Below, one piece after another: positions 56,101 through 64,000 of a stretch of DNA of 64,000 nucleotides; the stretch's first letter is position 1; the number at the start of each line of letters is the position of its first letter. Position numbers and translations under genes: made by a program. Source of the stretch: Clostridium weizhouense (lineage in GTDB: Bacteria > Bacillota > Clostridia > Clostridiales > Clostridiaceae); the NCBI RefSeq assembly GCF_019431045.1, contig NZ_JAHXPT010000003.1, positions 248,001 to 312,000 of the forward strand. Direction: 5' to 3'. A model generated the notes under the pieces. It searched no databases and was not told the origin of the DNA. It saw only the letters and a program-made list of their open reading frames with translations.

Positions 56101-59100
56101 CAAAATTCTTTGTGTTCCATCATCTGCTATTACGCATCTCATCATTCCATGCTGTGCAATAAGTCTCTGCCATGCTTTTTCAAGTCTTTTTATGTTTATA
56201 TTACGGCAGTCAAGTTCAAAATAGCAGTGAGTAGATACATTTCCTAAAGAGTAAATCCCTTTTCTACCTACCCAGTAAGCATATTGAACATCTGTAAGCG
56301 GAAATGGTTCATATAAATTTTCTATATCTGGAACTACCTTAAGTAAATCATTTTTATTTTTACTGTTTAAATCTTTTTTATCTTTCATTTCAGTAATATA
56401 TTCTGCCAATTCTGCTATAGTAGTTTTTTCAAATATATCCGTAAGTGATAATTCAGCTTGCATCTTTTCTCTTATAATTCCAGTTAACTTAGTTGCTACT
56501 AATGAATCACCACCTAATTCAAAGTAATCATCATCAATACTCACCTTTTCTATATTAAATACATGACACCATATTTCTGCAAGAGATTTTTCGATTGACG
56601 ATTCTGGATTTCTAAATGATTTTTCATTCTCTGCTTCCTTAAATATATTAAACTTAGGTAAAGATTTTCTATTAACCTTTCCATTAGAAGTAAGAGGCAT
56701 CTCATCAATTAATATAAAAGCTGATGGAATCATATATGATGGTAAAATTGACTTAATGAAATCAGAAATTCTTTTTGGTTCAAAATATCTAATTTTATTG
56801 TTTGATTGTCCAATTATTATATGCTGGCCTAAAATATTCATAATTTCATTTTTATCTGTAAATACATTACTGTTAATAAAATTTCTTTCTTTTAACATAT
56901 CAATCCATTTATTTTGTGAAATAAGTGGCTCTCTTTTCTCTGCTCTTTCATCTTCAAACTTTGTAAATCCTTCTTCTATAAATGCAGTCGTTACCTTCTG
57001 TAGATTATTATTAATAGTCATTTCTGATATTAATAGCACTCCCCCTAAAGATAATAAATATTTAACATAATCTAAAGTTTTATCAATATTTACTGATCTA
57101 TGAAGAGAATCTGAAGCAATAATAATATCATAGCAATTCTTCTTAAACCCTTGCTTTGCTGGATCTACATTTAAGTCAAGTAGTTCATATTTCATAAAAG
57201 AAAAATCAGAGCATTTTCTTTTCATATCATTTATAAAAAAAGCTGAACTATCTGTACATGTATAATTCACATTAAAAGAAGCTAATACCTCTAATAAAAA
57301 TTTTGTAAGCTTACTATTTCTAGCACCTATTTGTAAAATTTCAACTGGCTTATTCTTACTTTTCTTTTCAGCTAACAATAATATAATTTTTTGTAGCAGA
57401 TTATCTCTTTGTTGTGTTCCAATCATAAATTCCACAAGATTATCTGGAGATAAAGAAGTATTTTCAGAGAAAAATACTTCTAATGGACTTAATTTTCCCC
57501 TTAATAGATCAATACTATATTTGCCAACTTCTTTAACATAATCTAAAATCTGCTCAATATATCTTCTTTCCTGCTTTAAATTACTTTTCACAGAATTTGA
57601 TAATGAATATAATTCTGCTTTAAAATCTTTAATACTTACATAATTATTTTCAGTATCTATTACTAATATATTTCTCTTAATTAAAACTTGAAGCCATTGA
57701 TTTAATAAATCTTTATAATTATCACAAATTCCTAATTTCTTAACTATATCTTCATAAGAATTCTTCTCACCAATCTTAGTAAATAATCTTAACTCATTTA
57801 ATGTATTTAAAATAAAAGCTAAGCTTATAGAGTCCATATCATCCCAAAACATTGCTGCTTCCTGAACTCCAAGTTCTTTACATAGTTCCTTTTTATTTTC
57901 ATCTTCTTTTAATTTAAGAATATCTTTCCACATAAATTCTGAATCTTTATGATTATTTTTTTTAACTTCATATAGAGATGAATCTTTTCTTTTACTATCA
58001 ACTATATATCCAACAAGATGTTTATTACCTCTTTCATCTCCATCAGCTACAACTACAGCATCCTCTATATCTGGATGTTTTCTTAATGCATTTTCTATCT
58101 CACCAAGTTCTATCCTGTGTCCTCTTATTTTAACCTGAAAATCCTTACGACCTAAAAATTCAATATTTCCATCACTTAAAAATCTTCCCAAATCTCCCGT
58201 CTTATACCATCTAAGTCCATTCCACTTAATAAATTTCTCTTTAGTTAACTGTTCATTCCCTTTATATCCTTTAGCAACACCTGCTCCTCCAATCCATAAT
58301 TCTCCTGGAACTAGATCTGGACAGTCTCTTCCATTTTCATCAACTACTCTGTATGCTTGATTAGGAAGTGCATGTCCATATGGTACTGATGTCCATTCAT
58401 TTGGTAATGGAAGCTTTACTTCAAAAATATTAGACCAAATAGCAGCTTCTGTTGCTCCTCCCATAGCAATAAATCTACATCCATCCGTAATATTATCAAC
58501 ACGTTCTGGTAAATCTAATCCAATCCAGTCACCTGAAAGCATTACAAGCCTAAAAGGTAATTGTTTTTCATAGCTATCTTCAGCTGCCACAAGAAGCATA
58601 TCCAAAAGTATAGGAACTGAATTCCATATTGTGATTTTATGCTTCATTACCTTTTTAAGCCATGCATCAGCATCTCTACGTTCTTCTTCCTTTACCAATA
58701 CTAGTGTTCCACCGACACTAAGAATACCAAAAATATCATAAACTGATAAATCAAAGTCTATTGCTGATACTGCTAAAAGACTATCATTTTCACATAATGA
58801 ATATTTTTCATTTAAGTTCGATATAGTATTCCATGCACTATAGTGGCTTACTTCAACACCTTTAGGTTCACCAGTAGAACCAGAAGTTAAAATTATATAA
58901 GCTGAATTATATGGTGATCTTAAAGCTATTTTATCAATTGGAACTGCATCTTTAACTTCATCTATATTTATTAAATTACTATCTTCTGGCCATATAATTG
59001 AATCTATTATTTTAGTATCTGAAATCACATAATTTATCCCAATATTTTTGTGGATTATTCTACGACGATTATCTGGCTGTTCTACACTTATTGGTACATA

Positions 59101-60993
59101 ATATGCTCCTATGCTTAAAATTCCTAAAATCGCTTCTATTTGATTTATTCCTCTCTGTAATGTTATTCCTACAGCATCGTTTTCTTTAATTCCCATAGAT
59201 TTAAGGAAACCTGCTATCTTTAAAACTCTTTCTGCCAATTCACTGTAAGATAATGTAATGTTAGATGAATCATCAATAAGAGCTATTTTTTCAGGAGTTT
59301 TCTTTGCAAATTCAAAGAATGATTCATGCAGACATTTAGATGGCTCTGGTAATGTTTTAGGAATATTATTTCTTCGTTTTTCTTCTTGTAAACGTAATAA
59401 TATATCTGTAGCATATTTATTCCAATCATTAAAATCATCTGCAAGATAATTAATAAAATATACATATGCAGAAAACATCTCATCAATTAATTTATCTGGA
59501 AATAACTCTTCAACAGCATCCCAAGCAAGCATAAGTTCATTATTCATTTCATAAATTTGAAAATCCAACCATACCTGTGGGGTCTGAGATATCATATAAG
59601 AAAAATCTCCCAGCAAACGGCGGAACTCTTCATTAATAAGGTTTGTTCCTAAATTACATGCAAATACAACTGGTGCAAAGTTTCCTTCTCCTTTATAAAT
59701 ACGTGCTAAATCACGTTGAATTTCTACTCCTGAATATGAAGAATTGGAAACATCATTATAAAATTGTTCTTTAACATCACTTAATCTGTTCAAAAATGTT
59801 TTTTCTAGGCTGCAGTCAACAGATAGTAATAATAAATTTGTAAAATCTGCTACCACATCTTCTATATATGAATTTCCAGTTTCACGGTCAAACAATGGTA
59901 CATTAATTAAAAATTTAGAATTTGTGCTCCAACAATTAAGCACTTCTGCATATGCTGTTAAAAGTACCATAGCAGGTGTAATCTGATTAGTAGCAGCTTG
60001 CTTCTTTATAGAATACCACTGCTCTTTTTTTATCTTAAAAGTTCTTCTTCTAAATGTAGGTTTTCTTATTTCTTCTGGTCTGTTTTTTAATGGAAGTCCT
60101 GGCGCTAATGGTAACTCTTTTAATCTTTCACCCCAGTATTCTTTTGCTTTTTGTTTGTCGTCTTCTTTTATTTTCCTGTCATTATATAAATATTGTGCAA
60201 AGTTCCAGTTAGCAGATGAAGGTGATAAATCATATCCTGCATATGCACTGGCTAAATCTCTTAATATAATCTGCATACTTTGTACATCACATACAAGCAA
60301 ATCTATATCAAAATGAATTCTTGTAAAGTTATCAGGAAGTAAAGTTAACTCTAATCCTGCAACGTTGCCTTTTTCAATATTTAATTTACGATGAGATAAA
60401 TTCTTTCTTATTTTTTCTAATTCTATAGTTACTTCTTCTTTAGAACATGATCGTAAATCATTTACTACTATTTTATTTGAAAATGGCTTTTCCATTATCT
60501 GTTGTTGTCCATTATCTAAAAATTTTGCTCTAAGCATTGAGTGATGATTAAGTAACTTATTCCATGCTTTTTCTAAAGCATACTGTGATACATTTTTCCC
60601 ATCAAATTCTAAATATGCATGACATCCTCTTCCCCCCATAGGTTGGTCATCTTGTCTTCCAATCCAATAAGCATACTGAACATCAGTAAGTGGAAATGGA
60701 TTATTCATATTTTTATTTTCTATTATTACTTTATCTTTCTTATTTTTTACTATACCATTCTTATTATTTTCTAATATTTCCCACCACATCTTTACAGTTG
60801 GCTCTTCTATAAGCTTTGAGAACGTTACCTTATATCCTGCTTTTCTCCATTTATTTACCAATCTCATAATCTTCAATGAATCCAAACCAAATTCAATTAA
60901 ATTACAATCATCATTAAATTCAATTGAATCTGATAACATTTCTTTAATCTGCTTGTGAAATTCTTCAAAACTAATTAATGTACCCTCTTTCAT
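53131..60993 (-). CDS. NRPS: ArCP-Cy-A(MT-like)-PCP-Cy-A-PCP (two cysteine modules)
   Basis: About 2620 residues from the ATG at 60993, which follows AAAGGA. An upstream in-frame TTG at 61011 is less likely. The aryl carrier protein (EFGLDSLKIMRLV, about 35-50) receives salicylate. Cyclisation domain 1 has DIDLLVCDVQS. Adenylation domain 1 (about 550-1000) contains YIILTSGSTGEPKG and GGATEAAIWS. An inserted methyltransferase-like domain (about 1200-1400) has a damaged SAM motif (QIGARNSKL). Carrier protein 1 has its Ser at about 1498. Cyclisation domain 2 starts at about 1565. Adenylation domain 2 (about 2030-2490) has no insert, and carrier protein 2 (CGGDSLKAVR) is at about 2560. Both adenylation domains carry cysteine-type pockets. 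It resembles HMWP2/PchE but has two complete modules. It overlaps the next NRPS by 4 bases. Confidence 0.93.
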   Translation of the reverse strand: MKEGTLISFEEFHKQIKEMLSDSIEFNDDCNLIEFGLDSLKIMRLVNKWRKAGYKVTFSKLIEEPTVKMWWEILENNKNGIVKNKKDKVIIENKNMNNPFPLTDVQYAYWIGRQDDQPMGGRGCHAYLEFDGKNVSQYALEKAWNKLLNHHSMLRAKFLDNGQQQIMEKPFSNKIVVNDLRSCSKEEVTIELEKIRKNLSHRKLNIEKGNVAGLELTLLPDNFTRIHFDIDLLVCDVQSMQIILRDLASAYAGYDLSPSSANWNFAQYLYNDRKIKEDDKQKAKEYWGERLKELPLAPGLPLKNRPEEIRKPTFRRRTFKIKKEQWYSIKKQAATNQITPAMVLLTAYAEVLNCWSTNSKFLINVPLFDRETGNSYIEDVVADFTNLLLLSVDCSLEKTFLNRLSDVKEQFYNDVSNSSYSGVEIQRDLARIYKGEGNFAPVVFACNLGTNLINEEFRRLLGDFSYMISQTPQVWLDFQIYEMNNELMLAWDAVEELFPDKLIDEMFSAYVYFINYLADDFNDWNKYATDILLRLQEEKRRNNIPKTLPEPSKCLHESFFEFAKKTPEKIALIDDSSNITLSYSELAERVLKIAGFLKSMGIKENDAVGITLQRGINQIEAILGILSIGAYYVPISVEQPDNRRRIIHKNIGINYVISDTKIIDSIIWPEDSNLINIDEVKDAVPIDKIALRSPYNSAYIILTSGSTGEPKGVEVSHYSAWNTISNLNEKYSLCENDSLLAVSAIDFDLSVYDIFGILSVGGTLVLVKEEERRDADAWLKKVMKHKITIWNSVPILLDMLLVAAEDSYEKQLPFRLVMLSGDWIGLDLPERVDNITDGCRFIAMGGATEAAIWSNIFEVKLPLPNEWTSVPYGHALPNQAYRVVDENGRDCPDLVPGELWIGGAGVAKGYKGNEQLTKEKFIKWNGLRWYKTGDLGRFLSDGNIEFLGRKDFQVKIRGHRIELGEIENALRKHPDIEDAVVVADGDERGNKHLVGYIVDSKRKDSSLYEVKKNNHKDSEFMWKDILKLKEDENKKELCKELGVQEAAMFWDDMDSISLAFILNTLNELRLFTKIGEKNSYEDIVKKLGICDNYKDLLNQWLQVLIKRNILVIDTENNYVSIKDFKAELYSLSNSVKSNLKQERRYIEQILDYVKEVGKYSIDLLRGKLSPLEVFFSENTSLSPDNLVEFMIGTQQRDNLLQKIILLLAEKKSKNKPVEILQIGARNSKLTKFLLEVLASFNVNYTCTDSSAFFINDMKRKCSDFSFMKYELLDLNVDPAKQGFKKNCYDIIIASDSLHRSVNIDKTLDYVKYLLSLGGVLLISEMTINNNLQKVTTAFIEEGFTKFEDERAEKREPLISQNKWIDMLKERNFINSNVFTDKNEIMNILGQHIIIGQSNNKIRYFEPKRISDFIKSILPSYMIPSAFILIDEMPLTSNGKVNRKSLPKFNIFKEAENEKSFRNPESSIEKSLAEIWCHVFNIEKVSIDDDYFELGGDSLVATKLTGIIREKMQAELSLTDIFEKTTIAELAEYITEMKDKKDLNSKNKNDLLKVVPDIENLYEPFPLTDVQYAYWVGRKGIYSLGNVSTHCYFELDCRNINIKRLEKAWQRLIAQHGMMRCVIADDGTQRILDNVPYYEINIFDMNDKDDEYIKVHLKEVRDEMSHQVISIDKWPLFDVKASKFGNDEMRLHISFDNLIFDGWSMFHILSEWNRLYKDADAYLPSLNLSFRDYVMALEDNKKSELYKSDLKYWTDRLEDLPLAPQLPLDKNPEDISKQRFSRLEGKLNCETWNRLKNRAKATGLTSSSLLLTAYAEVLGMWSKNPCFTINLTQFNRLPVHPEVNSIIGDFTTLTLLAVDNKSGSTFLKRAQNLQKQLLMDLDHPYVGGVQVQRELSKLYDGHKGATMPVVFTSGIGINKWNEDEWVGKLTYNITQTPQVWLDHQVIEQDDELLLIWDFVEDLFPDGMINDMFEAYYKILNRLAQDNSVWEERTLNIVELKKSDMRIEANNTDKEIPVETLDNIFVKIASEQGDNIAIITDKDRFTYKEVLSRSNYLAYLLRENGALPDTLIAIVMEKGWEQIVSALGILMSGAAYLPIDPENPKERILQIINDAEVKIILTQSWLKDKLSMDKDIQVMCVDKLERNNNLETIKLINKPSNLAYIIYTSGSTGRPKGVMIEHRAVLNTILDINKRFSVSSKDKILALSNMNFDLSVYDIFGILTVGGAIVIPNSDKRKDPKHWMDLIKREKITLWNTVPAFMQMLIEYLSDKEKKMEGLIRLVLLSGDWIPLDLSSKIKQYFNKVEVISLGGATEASIWSNSYKIEDINPKWNSIPYGKPLNNQKYYILNEFMMDCPEWVPGKLYISGMGLSKGYWHDEEKNRGKFIYHPKNGERIYCTGDLGRYLPDGNIEFLGREDSQVKIGGYRIELGEIEATLKENKYIENAVVVVEESLIISAAVLINKECLENLSESEIKVFLNKKLPQYLIPNKIMILDDLPLNANGKVDRKKIKQLLMEYKTSTHVILDSPMDELEKEIEQVWTEVLGIKEVSRNDDFFICGGDSLKAVRIIGELQKRKISNVRLSLDILFNASTIALLAEKIREDNSSKTNISDAEEVEEGTI

Positions 60994-61030
60994 ACAATTA
61001 AATCCTTTCAATTCAATTATTTTAAATTTC

Positions 61031-63994
61031 CTATTTAGAAATTAACTGCTTAGAAACACTACTTAATTTTTCACATGTTTCCTGCAATTCTCTTTCTGGC
61101 TTAGACATTTCAACTATCCCTGCCCCTGCACGAATCCAAGCTTGATTATCCTTTTGATAAATAGTTCTAAGTACAAGTGCCACATCCATTGCTCCAGTAC
61201 TATCCAGTGTTATTACTCCTCCACTATAAAGATCTCTAGGATATTTTTCAAATTTACCTATTGCCTCAATAGATTCTTTTTTAGGAATACCTGAAGCTGT
61301 TACTGCTGGAAATAGTGTATTTAATGCATGCCATGAATTATATCCTTCTTTGATTTTACCTTTTAATCTAGAAGCTATATGCTGAACTGTTCCTCTATTT
61401 TCAACATACATAAACTTAGTCACTCTCACTGTTTCCTTATCACAAAACCTTTCCAGCTCTTCAAAAGCTAGCTTTACAGATACTGCATGCTCTGCAATTT
61501 CTTTAGGATCACTTAATAATTCCTTCTTCAATCTTTCATTTTCTTTATCATCCTCTACAAGTGCACGTGTACCTGCTAGTGGAAATGTACTTGCCCATCC
61601 ATTATCATCAACTTCCACAACAGTTTCCGGACTAAATCCTGCTACACTCATACCTTCAAAATTGACAAGAAAAGATCTTGCTGGAGAGTTAACTCTTCTT
61701 TCTGCTATATAACTTGCAACCATATCAAGCTCACTATTTATAGGTATTTTTCTAGATAAAATTATTTTTTGATATTTTTTGTCCTTAATATCTTTAACTC
61801 CTCTTGCAACCATATCCATATATTGTTCTGCATCATATGTGAATATTTCTGGGACATTTATTCTCTCTTTATTAATTCTTGCCTTCAGACTGTTTTCAAC
61901 CAAATTATTTTCAAGTATATCTTCTACTAGTTCTTTAATATCATTTAAATCTTCCTCTTTTAACGCTCTTAAAAGAATTGTATTATTTAATAATCTCACT
62001 TCAACTTTTGGAATAAACATCTTTACCATACATTCATCTTCTGTTAAAAGTGGAAGATTATTATTATATCTAGCTAATCCAAAATTAATAATTCCATATG
62101 AACGCCAGTCTTTTATTTTAACTTCTAAAAATACTTTATTAATTGTTTCACTTAATACTCCATTCTCTAACTCTATGTTTTTACCATCGATTTCTAATGT
62201 GGTATATTCTGAATTAACTTTTACTAACCCATAAATTCCTATTCCTAATGATAATTCACCATTATTTTCATAAAGAACATAATCTTCCTTAGATTTTAAA
62301 TCGGTAATTTGAGCTGCTATAAGATATGCATCTGAATTAAATTTAATTTTTTCTTCATAATATGATTTCATTTTTTCACCCTTTTCATTAATATTTTCCA
62401 ATACCATTTCTCTTAATTTTTGTTTATTGATTTTTCCCACATTAGTAAGAGGCCAAAAATCAATATACTCAATCTGATCTGGTATTTTATATTTAGCAAG
62501 TCCTATATTTTTCAAAAACTCATGAATTTCAATTTTATTTAAATTCCTATCTTCTGTAATTAAATATGCACAAGTTCTTTGTCCTAAATTTTTATCCGGA
62601 ACTCCAATTACTGATGCTTCTTTTATATCAGGATGCTTGCATAAACATGATTCTACTTCTGAAGGCATTATCTTTTCGCCAGCCCTATTTATCTGTTCTT
62701 TTATTCTTCCTCCAATTTGAATATTTCTTTCTGATGTAATTCTAGCTTTGTCACCAGTACAATAGTATCCATCCTTAGTAAAGCTTTTACTGTTTTGCTC
62801 TGGAAGCTTATAGTATCCTTTTATAGTATAAGGTCCTCTAACAAGTAGTTCCCCATAATTTCCTTTTTCAACATCTTCTCCATTTTCATCAACAATTTTG
62901 ATATCATCATATTCTGATAAAGCATGTCCCTGACAGCTACAAATCATATCATCTGAGTCATCTAATGAAGTGCAGCAGATAAGCCCTTCTGCTATACCAT
63001 AAACTTGTTGAAGCTTAAATGGCATTTCGCTTACTATACGTCTTGCAACATTTTCGTCTAACATAGCTCCTCCAACCTGAACTACCTTAAGACTTGAAAT
63101 ATCATATGAATCATCCCATTCTAATACTTCTAGCCATAAATTCATAAGTGCAGGTACAAGAGCTGTTATTGTAACTTTTTCTTTCTCAATAAGTGGAAAT
63201 ATTTCATCACAGCTTGAAGTTTTACACATTACAACTTTTCCACCAACTGATAAAGTTCCTACTATACCTGGATTACCAAAAGGAAAATTATGAGCTGAAG
63301 GTAGAACTGTAAGATAAGCACTTTCTGAATTTAATCTGCATCTTTTTGCTGCCATTTTTGCATTATACATATATCCTGAATGAGTTCTAGGGATTAATTT
63401 AGGAGTTCCAGTTGTCCCACCAGATAAAAGTAAAAATGCTGTATCTCTATATGAAGGTTGCTCAAGATTTAAATCAGCAATATTAATATCATATCTACTT
63501 AAATTTTTTAAATTTTCATCATCCACTATAATGTTTTTCACGCATTTATTTTTCTTAGCTAAGCTATCAGCCATATTTCTATAATCAAATCCAAGATAAT
63601 TATTTGGTATAATATACGCTACTGGCTGTACTAATTCAAAAATCCCATCTAATTCATACTCTCTATTAGCAGGAAGTGCAAGAACTGGAATAGCCCCAAC
63701 TCTAAATAAAGCAAAACAGTTCACTACAAAAGACATAGTGTTAGGTAATTGCAGAACTACATTGTCACCTTTTTTTATTCCCTTATCAATAAAGTTTAAT
63801 GAAAGCTGGTCAACTTTTAAATCAAACTCACTATACGTTAACTTATTGTCTCCTTCTACTATTGCAATATTGTCTTTGTACTTCTTAGCCCATTCTCTTA
63901 AATGTTCTCCCAAATTTAAATGTTCCCATAATCCAAGTTCTTCGTACTTTCTATAAATTTCATTTATACTTTTATTATCACAATTTATATCCAT
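61031..63994 (-). CDS. Fused salicyl-AMP ligase and salicylate synthase
   Basis: A 987-residue bifunctional protein. Residues 1-545 are a stand-alone aryl-acid adenylating enzyme of the EntE/YbtE class: LLSGGTTGTPKLIPRTH, the aryl pocket segment AHNFPFGNPG, GGAMLDENV, YGIAEGLICC and YCTGDKARIT. Residues about 555-987 are a chorismate-using enzyme of the MbtI/Irp9 salicylate synthase type: KIILSRKIPI, NSPARSFLV, PLAGTRALVED, KEIAEHAVSV, FPAVTASGIPK, YSGGVITLDS and RAGAGIVEMSKPEREL. It makes salicylate from chorismate, activates it as the adenylate and loads the aryl carrier protein of the next gene 38 bases away. In known systems these are separate proteins. The start lies 6 bases from the window edge, so its promoter is not visible. 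Confidence 0.92.
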   Translation of the reverse strand: MDINCDNKSINEIYRKYEELGLWEHLNLGEHLREWAKKYKDNIAIVEGDNKLTYSEFDLKVDQLSLNFIDKGIKKGDNVVLQLPNTMSFVVNCFALFRVGAIPVLALPANREYELDGIFELVQPVAYIIPNNYLGFDYRNMADSLAKKNKCVKNIIVDDENLKNLSRYDINIADLNLEQPSYRDTAFLLLSGGTTGTPKLIPRTHSGYMYNAKMAAKRCRLNSESAYLTVLPSAHNFPFGNPGIVGTLSVGGKVVMCKTSSCDEIFPLIEKEKVTITALVPALMNLWLEVLEWDDSYDISSLKVVQVGGAMLDENVARRIVSEMPFKLQQVYGIAEGLICCTSLDDSDDMICSCQGHALSEYDDIKIVDENGEDVEKGNYGELLVRGPYTIKGYYKLPEQNSKSFTKDGYYCTGDKARITSERNIQIGGRIKEQINRAGEKIMPSEVESCLCKHPDIKEASVIGVPDKNLGQRTCAYLITEDRNLNKIEIHEFLKNIGLAKYKIPDQIEYIDFWPLTNVGKINKQKLREMVLENINEKGEKMKSYYEEKIKFNSDAYLIAAQITDLKSKEDYVLYENNGELSLGIGIYGLVKVNSEYTTLEIDGKNIELENGVLSETINKVFLEVKIKDWRSYGIINFGLARYNNNLPLLTEDECMVKMFIPKVEVRLLNNTILLRALKEEDLNDIKELVEDILENNLVENSLKARINKERINVPEIFTYDAEQYMDMVARGVKDIKDKKYQKIILSRKIPINSELDMVASYIAERRVNSPARSFLVNFEGMSVAGFSPETVVEVDDNGWASTFPLAGTRALVEDDKENERLKKELLSDPKEIAEHAVSVKLAFEELERFCDKETVRVTKFMYVENRGTVQHIASRLKGKIKEGYNSWHALNTLFPAVTASGIPKKESIEAIGKFEKYPRDLYSGGVITLDSTGAMDVALVLRTIYQKDNQAWIRAGAGIVEMSKPERELQETCEKLSSVSKQLISK

Positions 63995-64000
63995 ATATAA

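Noticed and set aside
45412..63994. Yersiniabactin locus
   Set aside because: No ketosynthase/acyltransferase module and no YbtT-type thioesterase are present. The first NRPS has two complete A domains, so the product must differ.

Overview
The window is strongly AT-rich (short Gram-positive intergenic regions, GGAGG-type ribosome binding sites, several TTG starts, many rho-independent terminators). Its gene content is that of a low-GC anaerobe, most likely Clostridium sensu stricto: a B12-independent glycyl-radical diol dehydratase, a CtsR-type heat-shock operator, PepF, DegV, choline-binding-type repeats and a type I-B-like CRISPR repeat. The species cannot be fixed from the sequence alone.

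Left part (1-31.6 kb) is mostly chromosomal housekeeping and accessory genes. A truncated sensor kinase and an OmpR-type regulator sit beside a three-gene ABC exporter. They are followed by Mn-type superoxide dismutase, a Nudix hydrolase next to a gene remnant, a DUF434 protein and a secreted 5'-nucleotidase. Next comes a glycerol/propanediol module (9.7-15.6 kb): glycyl radical dehydratase, its activating enzyme, an AraC-type response regulator and a PocR-domain sensor whose kinase motifs are degenerate. After that come an aldo/keto reductase, Hsp20 with a CtsR operator over its promoter, oligoendopeptidase F, an EamA transporter, a nuclease/phosphatase-fold enzyme, a Sel1-repeat protein and DegV. 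A 25-repeat CRISPR array (24953-26559) has its own promoter and terminator, but no cas gene is in the window. An MFS exporter/LysR pair and secreted or lipolytic hydrolases complete this part.

The region from 31.7 to 39.3 kb is the most unusual. Three tightly overlapping genes on the minus strand encode a large helical-repeat protein, a SWIM zinc-finger protein and a retron-type reverse transcriptase with a coiled-coil N-terminal extension. Upstream of the operon there is a promoter followed by about 190 nt that can fold into three small hairpins, one long hairpin and a closing stem, the layout expected of a retron msr-msd RNA. Downstream lies a second, GC-richer structured RNA with its own extended -10 promoter and terminator. 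I interpret the locus as a retron-like (probably anti-phage) system related to the class I recall as SWIM-associated (type XIII) retrons. A third structured RNA candidate lies between hsp20 and the aldo/keto reductase (17.6-17.9 kb).

The right part holds a zinc transporter with a Fur-like box, a purine permease with a PurR-box pair, a small protein, a membrane protein, a Fur-family regulator and an aldolase-like enzyme. It ends in a large co-directional siderophore operon (64.0 to 45.4 kb). Its genes are a fused salicyl-AMP ligase/salicylate synthase, a two-module NRPS (ArCP-Cy-A[MT-like]-PCP-Cy-A-PCP), a one-module NRPS (Cy-A[MT]-PCP-TE), a saccharopine-dehydrogenase-like oxidoreductase and a thiazolinyl imide reductase. 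Three heterocyclisation domains and three cysteine-type adenylation domains, with no polyketide module, predict a salicylate-capped tris-cysteine thiazoline/thiazolidine siderophore of the pyochelin/yersiniabactin/ulbactin kind. Transport genes are not visible and may lie beyond the right edge.
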